A DNA stretch of 7,628 nucleotides from JANRKF01 sp964518725 (GCA_964518725.1 CAZFKP010000045.1:1-7628); one strand, 5' to 3'. Positions 1 through 7,402 are shown, numbered from the stretch's first letter. Numbers and translations: made by a program. Notes: generated from the letters alone by a model not told the origin.

Positions 1-55
1 TAAATGCGCTACCAGACCAAGGTAGCGTTCATATGTCGGGGAGTAGCGCAGTCTG
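1..55 (+). repeat. Upstream copy of tRNA-Pro leader plus 5' tRNA fragment
   Basis: These 55 bases are repeated exactly at 84-138, so the spacing is 83 bases. The last 19 bases (37-55) are the first 19 bases of the tRNA-Pro gene, CGGGGAGTAGCGCAGTCTG. After base 55 the sequence diverges from the tRNA, so this is a 5' tRNA remnant and not a gene. The copy begins at the window edge and may extend further left. A tandem duplication whose breakpoint fell in the D-loop would explain it, but that is inference. Confidence 0.85.
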
Positions 56-83
56 CCACCCGAACGTGAGTGAGGGATGAGCT

Positions 84-196
<113 letters not shown>

Positions 197-232
197 TCAT
201 TTTCAATGAGTTACGCGACGGACGCTATTGTC

Positions 233-262
233 TATCCCCTCCGGGGATACCTCGGGGATACC
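233..262 (+). repeat. Short hairpin and tandem repeat after the tRNA
   Basis: TATCCCC (233-239) can pair with GGGGATA at 243-249, or with a second GGGGATA at 254-260. The two right arms belong to a tandem repeat of about 11 bases: CCGGGGATACC, then TCGGGGATACC. A run of five T lies at 271-275, too far from the first stem for a canonical intrinsic terminator. It may help to end or trim the tRNA transcript, but that is a weak inference. Confidence 0.4.
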
Positions 263-296
263 GCACACCATTTTTCACCTGATTTTCGATCATCAC

Positions 297-311
297 TCTA
301 TTGATAATCAA
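297..311. promoter_or_regulatory. TTGATAATCAA palindrome, left copy
   Basis: Bases 301-311 read TTGAT-A-ATCAA, a perfect 11-bp odd palindrome. Together with TCTA in front, it matches the reverse complement of 7403-7417 at 14 of 15 positions. It lies 133 bases upstream of the 445 start codon. The FNR/FixK consensus has the same half-sites but a 4-base spacer, so this is not a standard FNR box. It could be an operator or the end of an inserted segment. Confidence 0.45.
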
Positions 312-444
312 ATTCCAAAATACCCCTGCCTAAATCGCCCCCAGAGAACTTGTAAGCGCCCCTAGAAGTTTGCCCATTTTATAAATTGCGGGCGCCAGCT
401 TATATGAGTAGATATTTTATTCTTAATATACACTCAAAATTAGA

Positions 445-732
445 ATGGCTTTTATGCGCTTGGCAAAAAATTCGTGGCCGATGAATAATATTAAAGCAAT
501 AAGTGCGCTCTTTTTTGCCCAACTTATGAGAGAAATGCTAACGCCACAAACTTTTGAAAGTTTTAGGGCGCTCTCCTTAGGTACATTAGCAAGATTAGAT
601 GAGGCAATTAACGTTATTGTTGATGTGCAGTGCAATAGAATACCGAAGGCAGCTCTAGAGCCTGTTTGGAGTGAATTAGAATGGTCACTAAATGAAGAGC
701 CTGTTGCGAAATTGCTGGCTTCTAGAGAGTGA
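445..732 (+). CDS. Small protein of unknown function, 3' end altered by the IS
   Basis: This is a 95-codon reading frame that I do not recognise. The predicted protein is mostly helical, with a hydrophobic stretch ISALFFAQLM near residue 20 and an acidic, Trp-containing C-terminal half (PVWSELEWSLNEEP). It is clearly more AT-rich than the insertion sequence and the large gene, which suggests a different origin. No good Shine-Dalgarno sequence precedes ATG 445, and ATG 454 or 481 are possible starts. The stop codon TGA (730-732) is the first three bases of the IS inverted repeat, so the native C terminus was probably changed by the insertion. The length without a stop and the protein-like composition favour a real gene. 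A chance open frame cannot be excluded. Confidence 0.45.
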   Translation: MAFMRLAKNSWPMNNIKAISALFFAQLMREMLTPQTFESFRALSLGTLARLDEAINVIVDVQCNRIPKAALEPVWSELEWSLNEEPVAKLLASRE

Positions 733-767
733 CCTGCTCCCCACTTTTAGTCCGGCTGTGAGTAGAG
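730..767 (+). repeat. IS terminal inverted repeat (3' end of transposase side)
   Basis: It starts TGACCTGC and shares TTAGTCC and AGTAGAG with the other end. About 28 of 39 aligned positions match 1954-1992 read in reverse complement, with one gap. Its first three bases act as the stop codon of the 445 reading frame. Confidence 0.85.
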
Positions 768-777
768 CCTTGCATGG

Positions 778-1922
778 TTATAGCTCCGCGTGATGATTCG
801 GACAAGGGGCGGGCGGAGTGACCGCCCCGAGTCTAACTTCGCCCGCCCCTTGTGCGGCAACGAACTCCGCCGGGGTCAGGTAATTGAGCGCACTGTGCGG
901 GCGCACGGTATTGTAATCATGCTGCCAGTGGCCGAGGATCGCCCGCGCTTCGCCAAGGTCGCGGAACCAGTGCTCGTTGAGGCACTCGTCGCGGAGCTTG
1001 CCGTTGAGGCTCTCGGTATAACCGTTCTGCTGCGGCCTGCCCGGCGTGATATAATGCCAGTCGATGTTATGCTCTGCCGCCCATTGCAGCATGGCGCGGC
1101 TGGTCAGTTCGGTGCCGTTGTCGGAGACGATGACCTTGGGCTTGCCGCGACAGCGCACCAGCGCATCGAGTTCGCGCACCACGCGTAACGCAGGCATGGA
1201 GGTATCGGCAGCGATGGTCAGGCATTCGCGCGAACACTGATCCATGATGCCCAGCACGCGGAACCGCCTGCCACAGGCCAGCGCGTCGCTCATGAAGTCG
1301 AGGCTCCATACCTGGTTGATGCCATCCGGCTTCGGCAAGGGCTGGCGGGTGCCGGTGGCCTTCTTACGGCCTTTGCGGCGCTTCACCATCAGCTGCTCCT
1401 CGCGGTAAATACGCCGAACCTTCTTGATGTTGCATGTAAACCCTTCGCGATTGAGAAGGATCGCTAAGCGCCGGTAGCCAAATCGTCGTCGCTGCCCCGC
1501 AAGTGCGCGCAATCGCTCGCGCAGCGCCGTATCGAGCGGACGCGTGAAACGGTAACGCACCAGCGCCCGCCCGATGCCAAGCACATCGCAGGCTCGCCGC
1601 TCACTGACAGGATGCGTCTGTAAAACATACACCACCGCTTCACGCTTCGCCTGCGGCGTTACCACTTTTTTGAATTGACGTCCTTCAGGATGGCAATGTC
1701 CAGCATCGTCTCCGCCAGCAGCTTCTTCAGCCGGGAGTTCTCGGCCTCCAGCGCCCGCAACTTCCGCGCATCCGATACCTCCATCCCGCCGAACTTCGCC
1801 TTCCACTTGTAAAATGTCGCGGGGCTTATCCCGTGACGGCGGCACACTTCCGACGTCCTGCCGCTCGCCTCCTGCTCCTTCAACACTGCAATGATCTGTT
1901 CTTCCGTAAATCGCTTCTTCAT
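778..1922 (-). CDS. IS3-family transposase OrfAB (fusion made by -1 frameshift)
   Basis: This is the DDE transposase that cuts and joins the ends of this element. Ribosomes start at ATG 1922, slip by -1 at 1665-1671 and end at TAA 778-780, giving about 381 residues. In this fused numbering, residues 1-87 are the helix-turn-helix and leucine-zipper part. Next comes an HTH_21-type segment (RRRFGYRRLAILLNREG), then the integrase core. The catalytic residues are D209 (WSLDF), D268 (VSDNGTE) and E304 (YTESLNGKLRDE). The D268-E304 gap is exactly 35 residues, and R311 lies seven after the Glu, both typical of IS3/retroviral integrases. The orfB frame remains open upstream to a GTG at 1845, but that extension overlaps orfA and is not typical OrfB sequence. 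Expression from the fusion is favoured. Confidence 0.92.
1659..1922 (-). CDS. IS3-family OrfA (DNA-binding regulator of transposition)
   Basis: An 87-residue protein is made when no frameshift occurs. Residues 1-50 form a helix-turn-helix of the HTH_8/Tnp type (RFTEEQII, then CRRHGIS-ATFYKWKAKFGGM). Residues 55-82 form a leucine-zipper-like helix (LRALEAENSRLKKLLAETML) used for dimerisation in this family. ATG 1922 is chosen because AAGGAG lies seven bases upstream. An in-frame TTG at 1940 has no such site. In IS3 elements OrfA binds the inverted repeats and moderates transposition. The C terminus (SKKW, then TAA) directly follows the slippery site. Confidence 0.9.
   Translation of the reverse strand: MKKRFTEEQIIAVLKEQEASGRTSEVCRRHGISPATFYKWKAKFGGMEVSDARKLRALEAENSRLKKLLAETMLDIAILKDVNSKKW
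1665..1671 (-). promoter_or_regulatory. Programmed -1 frameshift site A-AAA-AAG
   Basis: Read on the minus strand, the orfA codons TCA AAA AAG contain the heptamer A AAA AAG in the correct phase for a -1 slip. It lies one sense codon (TGG) before the orfA stop TAA. After slipping, the frame continues as K-V-V-T-P-Q into orfB. The same heptamer is used by IS911 and other IS3-family members. Confidence 0.88.
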
Positions 1923-1929
1923 AGGTCTG

Positions 1930-1935
1930 CTCCTT
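1930..1935 (-). promoter_or_regulatory. Ribosome binding site of orfA
   Basis: AAGGAG on the minus strand, seven bases before ATG 1922, decides the orfA start in favour of this ATG over the in-frame TTG at 1940. Confidence 0.75.
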
Positions 1936-1953
1936 CGCAAAAAGATTAGCAGA

Positions 1954-1992
1954 CTCTACTTCAAACTGGACTAATTTATGAGGGGCAGGTCA
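1954..1992 (-). repeat. IS terminal inverted repeat (transposase promoter side)
   Basis: On the minus strand it begins TGACCTGCCCC and matches the other end at about 28 of 39 positions. It is followed by the orfA leader. No strong -35/-10 pair is evident within it. Transcripts of the upstream large gene would run directly into this end. Confidence 0.85.
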
Positions 1993-2004
1993 CAAGATGC
2001 TTCC

Positions 2005-5000
2005 TCACTTAGGTGAAATATCTCGCACGCTCGTTATCTCTCGGTTACTGATCACCTGCATCTTCGGCTGTTCTTCCTGTTGCCGGGCATCTAAGGAGCC
2101 GTGGTTTGCCCTGCTCTTCATGACAGCCTTTCGAGCAGCCTCATCTTTTGTTAACAGCGCATCAAACAGAGTGTGATCGTTCTTCTCCGAAGGTGATTGT
2201 GACGCCACGGGAGAAATGTTCCGCGGCGCTGTTTTACCATCAAATTTCAGTAACCCTTGTTCTTTAATGCCATTTACAAGTGAATTGGAGAACTCGTCAT
2301 TGCCGATCATCTGCCGGAAGGCGTTTTCCTCCGCCGACGTGACCCTGCCGTTTTTATCGGGGTCCAGCAACAAGACGGCGTTTTCCAGCCGCGATTTTTC
2401 CTGGCTGTTATTCGTCACCAGCCTTGGCTGCAATGCGCCGTTCACTCGGCCGTTCGGTATTTCGGCCTGAAACGGTTGAATCGGCGTATTATTTTTTCCA
2501 TAACCATCATAGCGCATAATTTCCGCCGGATTAGCGATGAGGTCAACACCGCCTGCGCTTACAAGCGCAGCGTTGGCCTGCACGGCTTCCATCAACATCT
2601 GGGTGCGGATGGCCTGCGATTCACGGCCGGGACTAAGAGCTTCCAGCAATTGCGTCATGCGCGTGACGTTGGCGACATGCGCTGCCAGCGCCCCGTTAGG
2701 CACGCCGCCGCTTAAGGCCGACTGCTGTTGCAGCAATTCATAGGCCTGCACGCGGTCGCCCAGTTCCACCTGTAGTTGATAGCGTTCGTATTTCGCCGGT
2801 ACCATGTCTGCGAATTCTCGCCGCGCCTCTTGCATCTGCGCGATATTCTGCTGAAGCTCGTCGCGCTTTTCGGGCGGCAGGCCGAGCTTGGATTTTTCGG
2901 TGAGTTCCATGAAGCGCGCCATCGCCGCGTCATGATCTCTCACGTTGAGATAGGGCACGGATTCCGGCGGCACATTCTCGAAATATTTGGTCAGGTCGAG
3001 CATTTGGCGCTTCTCATTGGCGTTCAGGCCGATGACCGGGTTTTTGCCAGCGGCGATACTCTCCCGGTGCATGGCTAATTCCTGCAGGGCCACGTCATCG
3101 CGGCGGCGCTGGATGTCCAGCGTATCGGATTCCCTCATCTGGGCGGAATAATGGCTCACGCCTTCGCCGGCGGCGCTTTGATGCTGTAGCTGTATGGTCG
3201 GCTCCAGCTCCGCTCTCCGGCTGTGCGCGGCGGCGACCCTGTGCTCAATCGCCGATTGCAGGCCGTCGATATGTTTGGGATCGGAAAGATTGATTTTGCT
3301 GACATCGACCTTGCCGTCCACGACGAATTTCTCAAACGGATGCCCCGGCGGCAGCGGTATCTTGCCTTCGCCCAGCTGCTTCATCGCATTTTGCAAAAAG
3401 AAATTGTTGTCCTGGTCGGGGACGAAAGTGGCGATCAATTTCGTATATTCGGCGTGGCTTTGCACGGCATGGTTGAAATTATCAATCGCGTTGCCCACCA
3501 GGTAGCTTGCCGCGGTGCCGACGATCAGGCCGCCGCCGAGCACCTTGACGGCGCCGCGGGCGGTAACGGCGGATGCGCCGAGGTCTTTGGCGATTTCACC
3601 GCCTGCGAACATGCCGGAAAACGTTTGCGTACCGTCGGTGGCGAGTATCGCTCCCTTGGCGCCGACGGAGCCGTCGGCTTCGATGAACTGGCCGGGCGTG
3701 TGATAGACGTTGGCGGCGACGACGATGGCCGCCAACGGATAGTTGGTTTGCTGGGCGAGCTTGCTCAGCGATTTCGGCACGTGTTTGCTGATGCCCGGCA
3801 GCGCCTCGGCGACGTTGGTGGCATTATTGCCCAGGTCAGCGGTGTTGGCCAACACGCCGACTCCTTCGCCCCTGCCGACATGCGTGATTATTTTATTACT
3901 GTTCATCAAGAAGCCCACGCCCGACGCACCGCCCGATACTCGCGCGGCGCCATTTATGTCCGGCACTCCCGTCACGCGCGCGAGCGCCCCCGGCGCATCC
4001 GCCTGTAGCGCACGGGCAGGCGTGTCGGGTGCCGGGGTATGTGCACCAGCTTTAGGAACAGCAGGCGTTGTCGCAGTATTATCACGCATTGCAGCGTGTT
4101 TAACACGCGCCTCATTGACGTTCGCCAAAGATCTTCTGTAGTCCGCACCTGAGACATTTTCCGGCTCTTTTGCCATCCTATCCATAAGATTCAAGTGATC
4201 ATTCTGTGCCACAAAATAGCGTGGAGGATCAGCAGCCTTGGCATGGGCGGTTTGTTCAGGGGTGAGGCCTGTATCACCAGCCATCAAGCAATCAACCAGC
4301 GCCTGCGCGCGCGGAAGATCCTCCGGCCTGATCGGAACTTCGAGAAACACGTAAGGCTGCCCGGCCTTGATGTATCTTCTGTCACCCCCCTCCAGAGGTA
4401 GCGTGCCCTCACCCGACCGCATCTCCCTTATATCATACCTAATGCCATGTGCTTCCAGCGCACTGCCAAGAAACGTCTGCACCTTAAAATCACTGAATAA
4501 CCGGCTGTTACCCGGCGCGATAATGGAAAGCATTGCATGGCCATTGCGGACAGGGGCATCAGGAATGCGATCCAGGTGGTTTTCTTGAGAAAAACTCGTG
4601 ACCAGTTCCCGCCCCGCGTAATGCGCCATGCCAACATCCACCGGCGGACGCAACTCCGCTCCATCGGCAATCCTATCCTGCAAACCCTGAATGCGGTTCC
4701 GTTCAGCTAGTAGCTCCGCTCTTTCCTGCGCGGCGCGTTGCCGCAAATCCGGGCGGTTGTTTACCCCCAGCCCGAAACGCTCTCGACCCTGCTTGTCGCC
4801 GTACATCTCGATCATATCGGCATAGAGGGCGGGAAGTGTCTTTTGCCAAAGCAGCTTCTGACCCTGACCGTTAAGCGAGCCCTGCACAATGCCAAGATCC
4901 ACCGTGTAACTTCCGCTCTTGCCATTTAATTTATTGGCAAATGTTTCCCGTGTTTTTTCAATGGTCGGTGACTGCTCAAGCTCTGCCGCGATTTCCGGCG

Positions 5001-7293
5001 GCAACTTCAACCCCGCATCCGAGAGCGCAACATATAATTCTTCATGGTTTTGCGGCAAGCGCCCCCATTTGGGGTAGCCGTCCATCATGACTTCATGAAG
5101 CCGCGCTTGTATTTCATCCGATCGTTGCAAATAAACAAGCATTTCAACAGTAATAGCCCGCGCGTTTGTCATGGCCATCTGCAGACCGGAGGCCGGGTAG
5201 TCGCGGAATAAGCTGCTTACGGTCTCAGCATTCGCACCAGGCACTTCGGTGTTTCTTAATATATGATCGCCCGCTTCACCAAACTGCTCACTGGCACGGA
5301 CGCTATGGTCGGCTTGTAAAATATGCGTCAATTCATGACCGATGGTGGAAGCCGTTTGGTCGCCCCCCCCCAATATCCTGTAAAAATAACCAAGTGATTG
5401 ATTAAAGCCGATTGCCCGTTCGCCAACTTTTATGGTACCTTCCGTCGATATAGCTCTAGCCATCCCCTCTAATAGACCACCCAGCATAGATCGACCGGTA
5501 TTCTGCAGCCTTGCATCGTTGACTCCCGTAAGCTTAATCGGTTGATCATGTTTTGCTACAATATCAAGCCCCTTGGGTGGCCACTCACCAAATGACATCC
5601 GCAATAACTCATCCCCCGTGGCCTGACCCCGCGCCATGAGTTCCCGCGCAACCTGATTTCGATTGAGCGGCGCCTGACCATATGGCGACTGCTGTTGCCT
5701 AGCCTGCGCGGCATCATTGAAAGACGGTCGCGCCTGCGGCTCCAGCACCACCGGCTGCTGGGTAATTCGGGCGGCTTGCGGTTCTGGCGCATCGGGCCGG
5801 GCGGGTTTGGATGCCGCTTCGTTGGTTCTTTTGGCTTCCGCCAACAGTGCCTCATTTGCTTGCCGAAGCTTCGCATATTCCGCATCGCGCGCCGCGCGTG
5901 GCGCTATCCTTTCTCCCGCGTCAATCGCCTCGCCTGCTGTCATTGCTTTCGCGATGTAGGAATTCACATGCCCAGCAGGAGGATTATTCTTGTCCAAATC
6001 ATAAAGGCTAAGGGAAGGCCCGTTGGTGGAAATCACCACATGAGTGTTGCCTTTTCGCCAAGCTGCCCAAGTATTCGGTCTGCTAAGTTCGGTTTTGTAT
6101 CTATCCCTATCCAGCCCTTGCGCAAAGGCCCATGCATCCTCCGCCGTCTCAAATTCATAGACGGCGCGTTGATGTTTCATATACGCATGATGATTATTGG
6201 TTTGCGATTGATCGAGCAGCGCCAACATTTTCGCTTCTGTTTCCTGATATTCCTTAATTTTTCCAGCCGCGATGGTGTGCATCACATGGGGCTTGATGCC
6301 GTATTGGTTGCTTGATCCACTTGCCGTCCGCAGATGGGCAAAGCGCTGCATCGAGACAGGGTCGCTGATGACCAGCACCCCATCCTCCACTGTAAACGCA
6401 ATCCTCTGCGCCGTTAGGGCGTTTCTGAGTGCGGTTCCAGCTTCATAACTCCCACCATCAACGACCCGAAAATCCGTATAGGGTTTTTCATAGCTGGTTC
6501 TGACGGCTGATTCAGCGAACGCCATTCTCGCCCCCGACACTTTAAGATATTCGGGTATATGCTCTTCGCCGATGAGGATTCTGCCATCAATCTCCTTGAA
6601 ATCAACGCCCAACACCTTCAGCGCCGCGCGGTTTTTCACGCTATCTTTCAGCGAAATTCCGTCCGCGTGGCTCGCCGCTTCGGCACTCTTTAATACATCC
6701 TTTGCCTGATACTTTACATACTCGACGGTTCCGGGAATGTTTTCCGGTTTGGGGAATGTATTGCCCGCCTTCAGACCCTTCGCAACGGCGGCATCAATTT
6801 GCTCTGACGTGTATCCGTGTTCTATCAACCATCTTCGCAAACTAGACTGGTCCGCTTTGATATAATGGTTTAGGGAGCCATTAGACGAAGCGCCTAAAGT
6901 GATTCTGATTTCTTCTCCATTCGGGGTAAGAGCAAGCGGTGAAACCTCAATCCCGCTATGATCAAAAAGTTTCGGCAGGGGAATGCCCCTTATTCCGCTT
7001 TTTATCATCTTTACACTCAAGTCTTGTAACTCAGCCTCATGGTTCCACGCCTCTATCACCAGCCCTGCGTAGGTCTGAAACTGTTTGTGGGAGCTAAAGC
7101 CCTTAGGAAGAGGAAGCTCTGGTGCGTCCTGCGGAGTCCAGCCGACGATTCTGGCACCTTGCGGTGCGGAAGGATTTTGGCGGGCATCGGCTCTCGTTGG
7201 CGGCGCGATTGCTTCATCCAAGTCGGTCGGCGCTACGCGAGCGGATTCACCACTTGCACCTGCGTTTGGTGTATTTTGATTATTATCAGGCAT
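2005..7293 (-). CDS. Giant multidomain protein with zincin HExxH motif and EF-hand; candidate secreted effector
   Basis: This 1762-residue protein is not one I can name. Residues 1-45 are hydrophilic and Pro/Ala/Asn-rich, with no Sec signal. Two similar modules occupy about 221-255 (VDFKEIDGRILI) and 289-326 (IAFTVEDGVLVI), and a likely third is at 945-1001. A Pro/Ala/Gln linker spans about 490-545. A zincin-like domain (about 600-750) has H653-E654-L-T-H657; E717 or E727 (SDEIQARLHE) could be the third ligand. A second Pro/Ala linker lies near 1074-1100. The Gly/Ala-rich hydrophobic part (1130-1275) includes YPLAAIVVAANVY (1185-1197) and a stretch at 1247-1267. Residues 1340-1540 are charged and helical. 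A canonical EF-hand loop, DPDKNGRVTSAE, lies at 1644-1655. ATG 7293 is supported by a TATAAT box but lacks a clear Shine-Dalgarno. A peptidase role follows from the motif; secretion as an effector is inference. Confidence 0.9.
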   Translation of the reverse strand: MPDNNQNTPNAGASGESARVAPTDLDEAIAPPTRADARQNPSAPQGARIVGWTPQDAPELPLPKGFSSHKQFQTYAGLVIEAWNHEAELQDLSVKMIKSGIRGIPLPKLFDHSGIEVSPLALTPNGEEIRITLGASSNGSLNHYIKADQSSLRRWLIEHGYTSEQIDAAVAKGLKAGNTFPKPENIPGTVEYVKYQAKDVLKSAEAASHADGISLKDSVKNRAALKVLGVDFKEIDGRILIGEEHIPEYLKVSGARMAFAESAVRTSYEKPYTDFRVVDGGSYEAGTALRNALTAQRIAFTVEDGVLVISDPVSMQRFAHLRTASGSSNQYGIKPHVMHTIAAGKIKEYQETEAKMLALLDQSQTNNHHAYMKHQRAVYEFETAEDAWAFAQGLDRDRYKTELSRPNTWAAWRKGNTHVVISTNGPSLSLYDLDKNNPPAGHVNSYIAKAMTAGEAIDAGERIAPRAARDAEYAKLRQANEALLAEAKRTNEAASKPARPDAPEPQAARITQQPVVLEPQARPSFNDAAQARQQQSPYGQAPLNRNQVARELMARGQATGDELLRMSFGEWPPKGLDIVAKHDQPIKLTGVNDARLQNTGRSMLGGLLEGMARAISTEGTIKVGERAIGFNQSLGYFYRILGGGDQTASTIGHELTHILQADHSVRASEQFGEAGDHILRNTEVPGANAETVSSLFRDYPASGLQMAMTNARAITVEMLVYLQRSDEIQARLHEVMMDGYPKWGRLPQNHEELYVALSDAGLKLPPEIAAELEQSPTIEKTRETFANKLNGKSGSYTVDLGIVQGSLNGQGQKLLWQKTLPALYADMIEMYGDKQGRERFGLGVNNRPDLRQRAAQERAELLAERNRIQGLQDRIADGAELRPPVDVGMAHYAGRELVTSFSQENHLDRIPDAPVRNGHAMLSIIAPGNSRLFSDFKVQTFLGSALEAHGIRYDIREMRSGEGTLPLEGGDRRYIKAGQPYVFLEVPIRPEDLPRAQALVDCLMAGDTGLTPEQTAHAKAADPPRYFVAQNDHLNLMDRMAKEPENVSGADYRRSLANVNEARVKHAAMRDNTATTPAVPKAGAHTPAPDTPARALQADAPGALARVTGVPDINGAARVSGGASGVGFLMNSNKIITHVGRGEGVGVLANTADLGNNATNVAEALPGISKHVPKSLSKLAQQTNYPLAAIVVAANVYHTPGQFIEADGSVGAKGAILATDGTQTFSGMFAGGEIAKDLGASAVTARGAVKVLGGGLIVGTAASYLVGNAIDNFNHAVQSHAEYTKLIATFVPDQDNNFFLQNAMKQLGEGKIPLPPGHPFEKFVVDGKVDVSKINLSDPKHIDGLQSAIEHRVAAAHSRRAELEPTIQLQHQSAAGEGVSHYSAQMRESDTLDIQRRRDDVALQELAMHRESIAAGKNPVIGLNANEKRQMLDLTKYFENVPPESVPYLNVRDHDAAMARFMELTEKSKLGLPPEKRDELQQNIAQMQEARREFADMVPAKYERYQLQVELGDRVQAYELLQQQSALSGGVPNGALAAHVANVTRMTQLLEALSPGRESQAIRTQMLMEAVQANAALVSAGGVDLIANPAEIMRYDGYGKNNTPIQPFQAEIPNGRVNGALQPRLVTNNSQEKSRLENAVLLLDPDKNGRVTSAEENAFRQMIGNDEFSNSLVNGIKEQGLLKFDGKTAPRNISPVASQSPSEKNDHTLFDALLTKDEAARKAVMKSRANHGSLDARQQEEQPKMQVISNREITSVRDISPK
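5363..5371 (-). repeat. Nine-base G tract inside the large gene, next to the HExxH codons
   Basis: The coding strand reads TTG then nine G in a row (last base of L641 through G644), nine codons before H653. Tracts of this length are prone to slipped-strand changes. Loss or gain of one G would shift the frame before the zinc site and cut the protein to about one third. The tract is seen directly. Phase variation is inference. Confidence 0.6.
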
Positions 7294-7318
7294 GCGAAAA
7301 CACGGCTAAGATAGTTAA

Positions 7319-7331
7319 AATTAGGCTAATT
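7319..7331. promoter_or_regulatory. Palindrome at the start of the large gene's transcript
   Basis: AATTAG-G-CTAATT is a 13-bp palindrome with a single central base. It overlaps the -10 box of the large gene and the predicted transcription start. This is a typical place for a repressor operator. No regulator gene is in the window. Confidence 0.4.
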
Positions 7332-7337
7332 ATAGCA
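7329..7337 (-). promoter_or_regulatory. Extended -10 promoter of the large gene
   Basis: On the minus strand TGC-TATAAT is a perfect -10 box with the extended TGn motif. The expected start point is near 7322, which gives a leader of about 29 bases before ATG 7293. At the 17-base spacing the -35 position reads ACGGGA, a poor match. An extended -10 can compensate for this. Confidence 0.6.
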
Positions 7338-7402
7338 TGGGAATGTTAAAATCCCGTGACAGCGGCGCAAGGGCCGCGCCCACAGAACGGAAGGCTTAAT
7401 CA

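Larger units (their letters stand above)
730..1992 (-). mobile_element. IS3-family insertion sequence (IS407-like), apparently complete
   Basis: The element is 1263 bp, bounded by inverted repeats that begin TGACCTGC at both ends. It carries overlapping orfA and orfB joined by a -1 frameshift, which is the IS3-family plan. The wording of OrfA (RFTEEQII, CRRHGIS, FYKWKAKFGGM) and OrfB resembles the IS407 subgroup, whose members are about 1.2-1.3 kb and make 4-bp target duplications. No perfect 4-bp duplication is present here. The flanks are AGAG/CAAG, or GAGA/AAGA if the ends are taken one base further out. It sits between two convergent genes, 12 bases beyond the stop codon of the large gene. 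The reading frames and catalytic residues look intact. Confidence 0.93.

Noticed and set aside
301..311. FNR/FixK box
   Set aside because: The half-sites TTGAT and ATCAA match, but the spacer is 1 base instead of the required 4.
423..635. 70-codon minus-strand frame opposite the 445 gene
   Set aside because: It lies almost entirely opposite the longer + strand frame, has low-complexity Ile/Leu content and no ribosome binding site.
778..1845. orfB as an independent 355-residue protein from GTG 1845
   Set aside because: The first 55-60 residues overlap orfA in another frame and do not look like OrfB. The slippery site at 1665-1671 explains how the frame is reached.
3223..4008. 261-codon + strand frame inside the large gene
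   Set aside because: It is a shadow of the GC-rich minus-strand coding region. Its sequence shows no recognisable domain, and the opposite frame has clear protein features.
5695..6315. 206-codon + strand frame inside the large gene
   Set aside because: It is antisense to the Pro/Ala linker and preceding domain, is Arg/Phe-rich as expected for shadows, and has no known motif.
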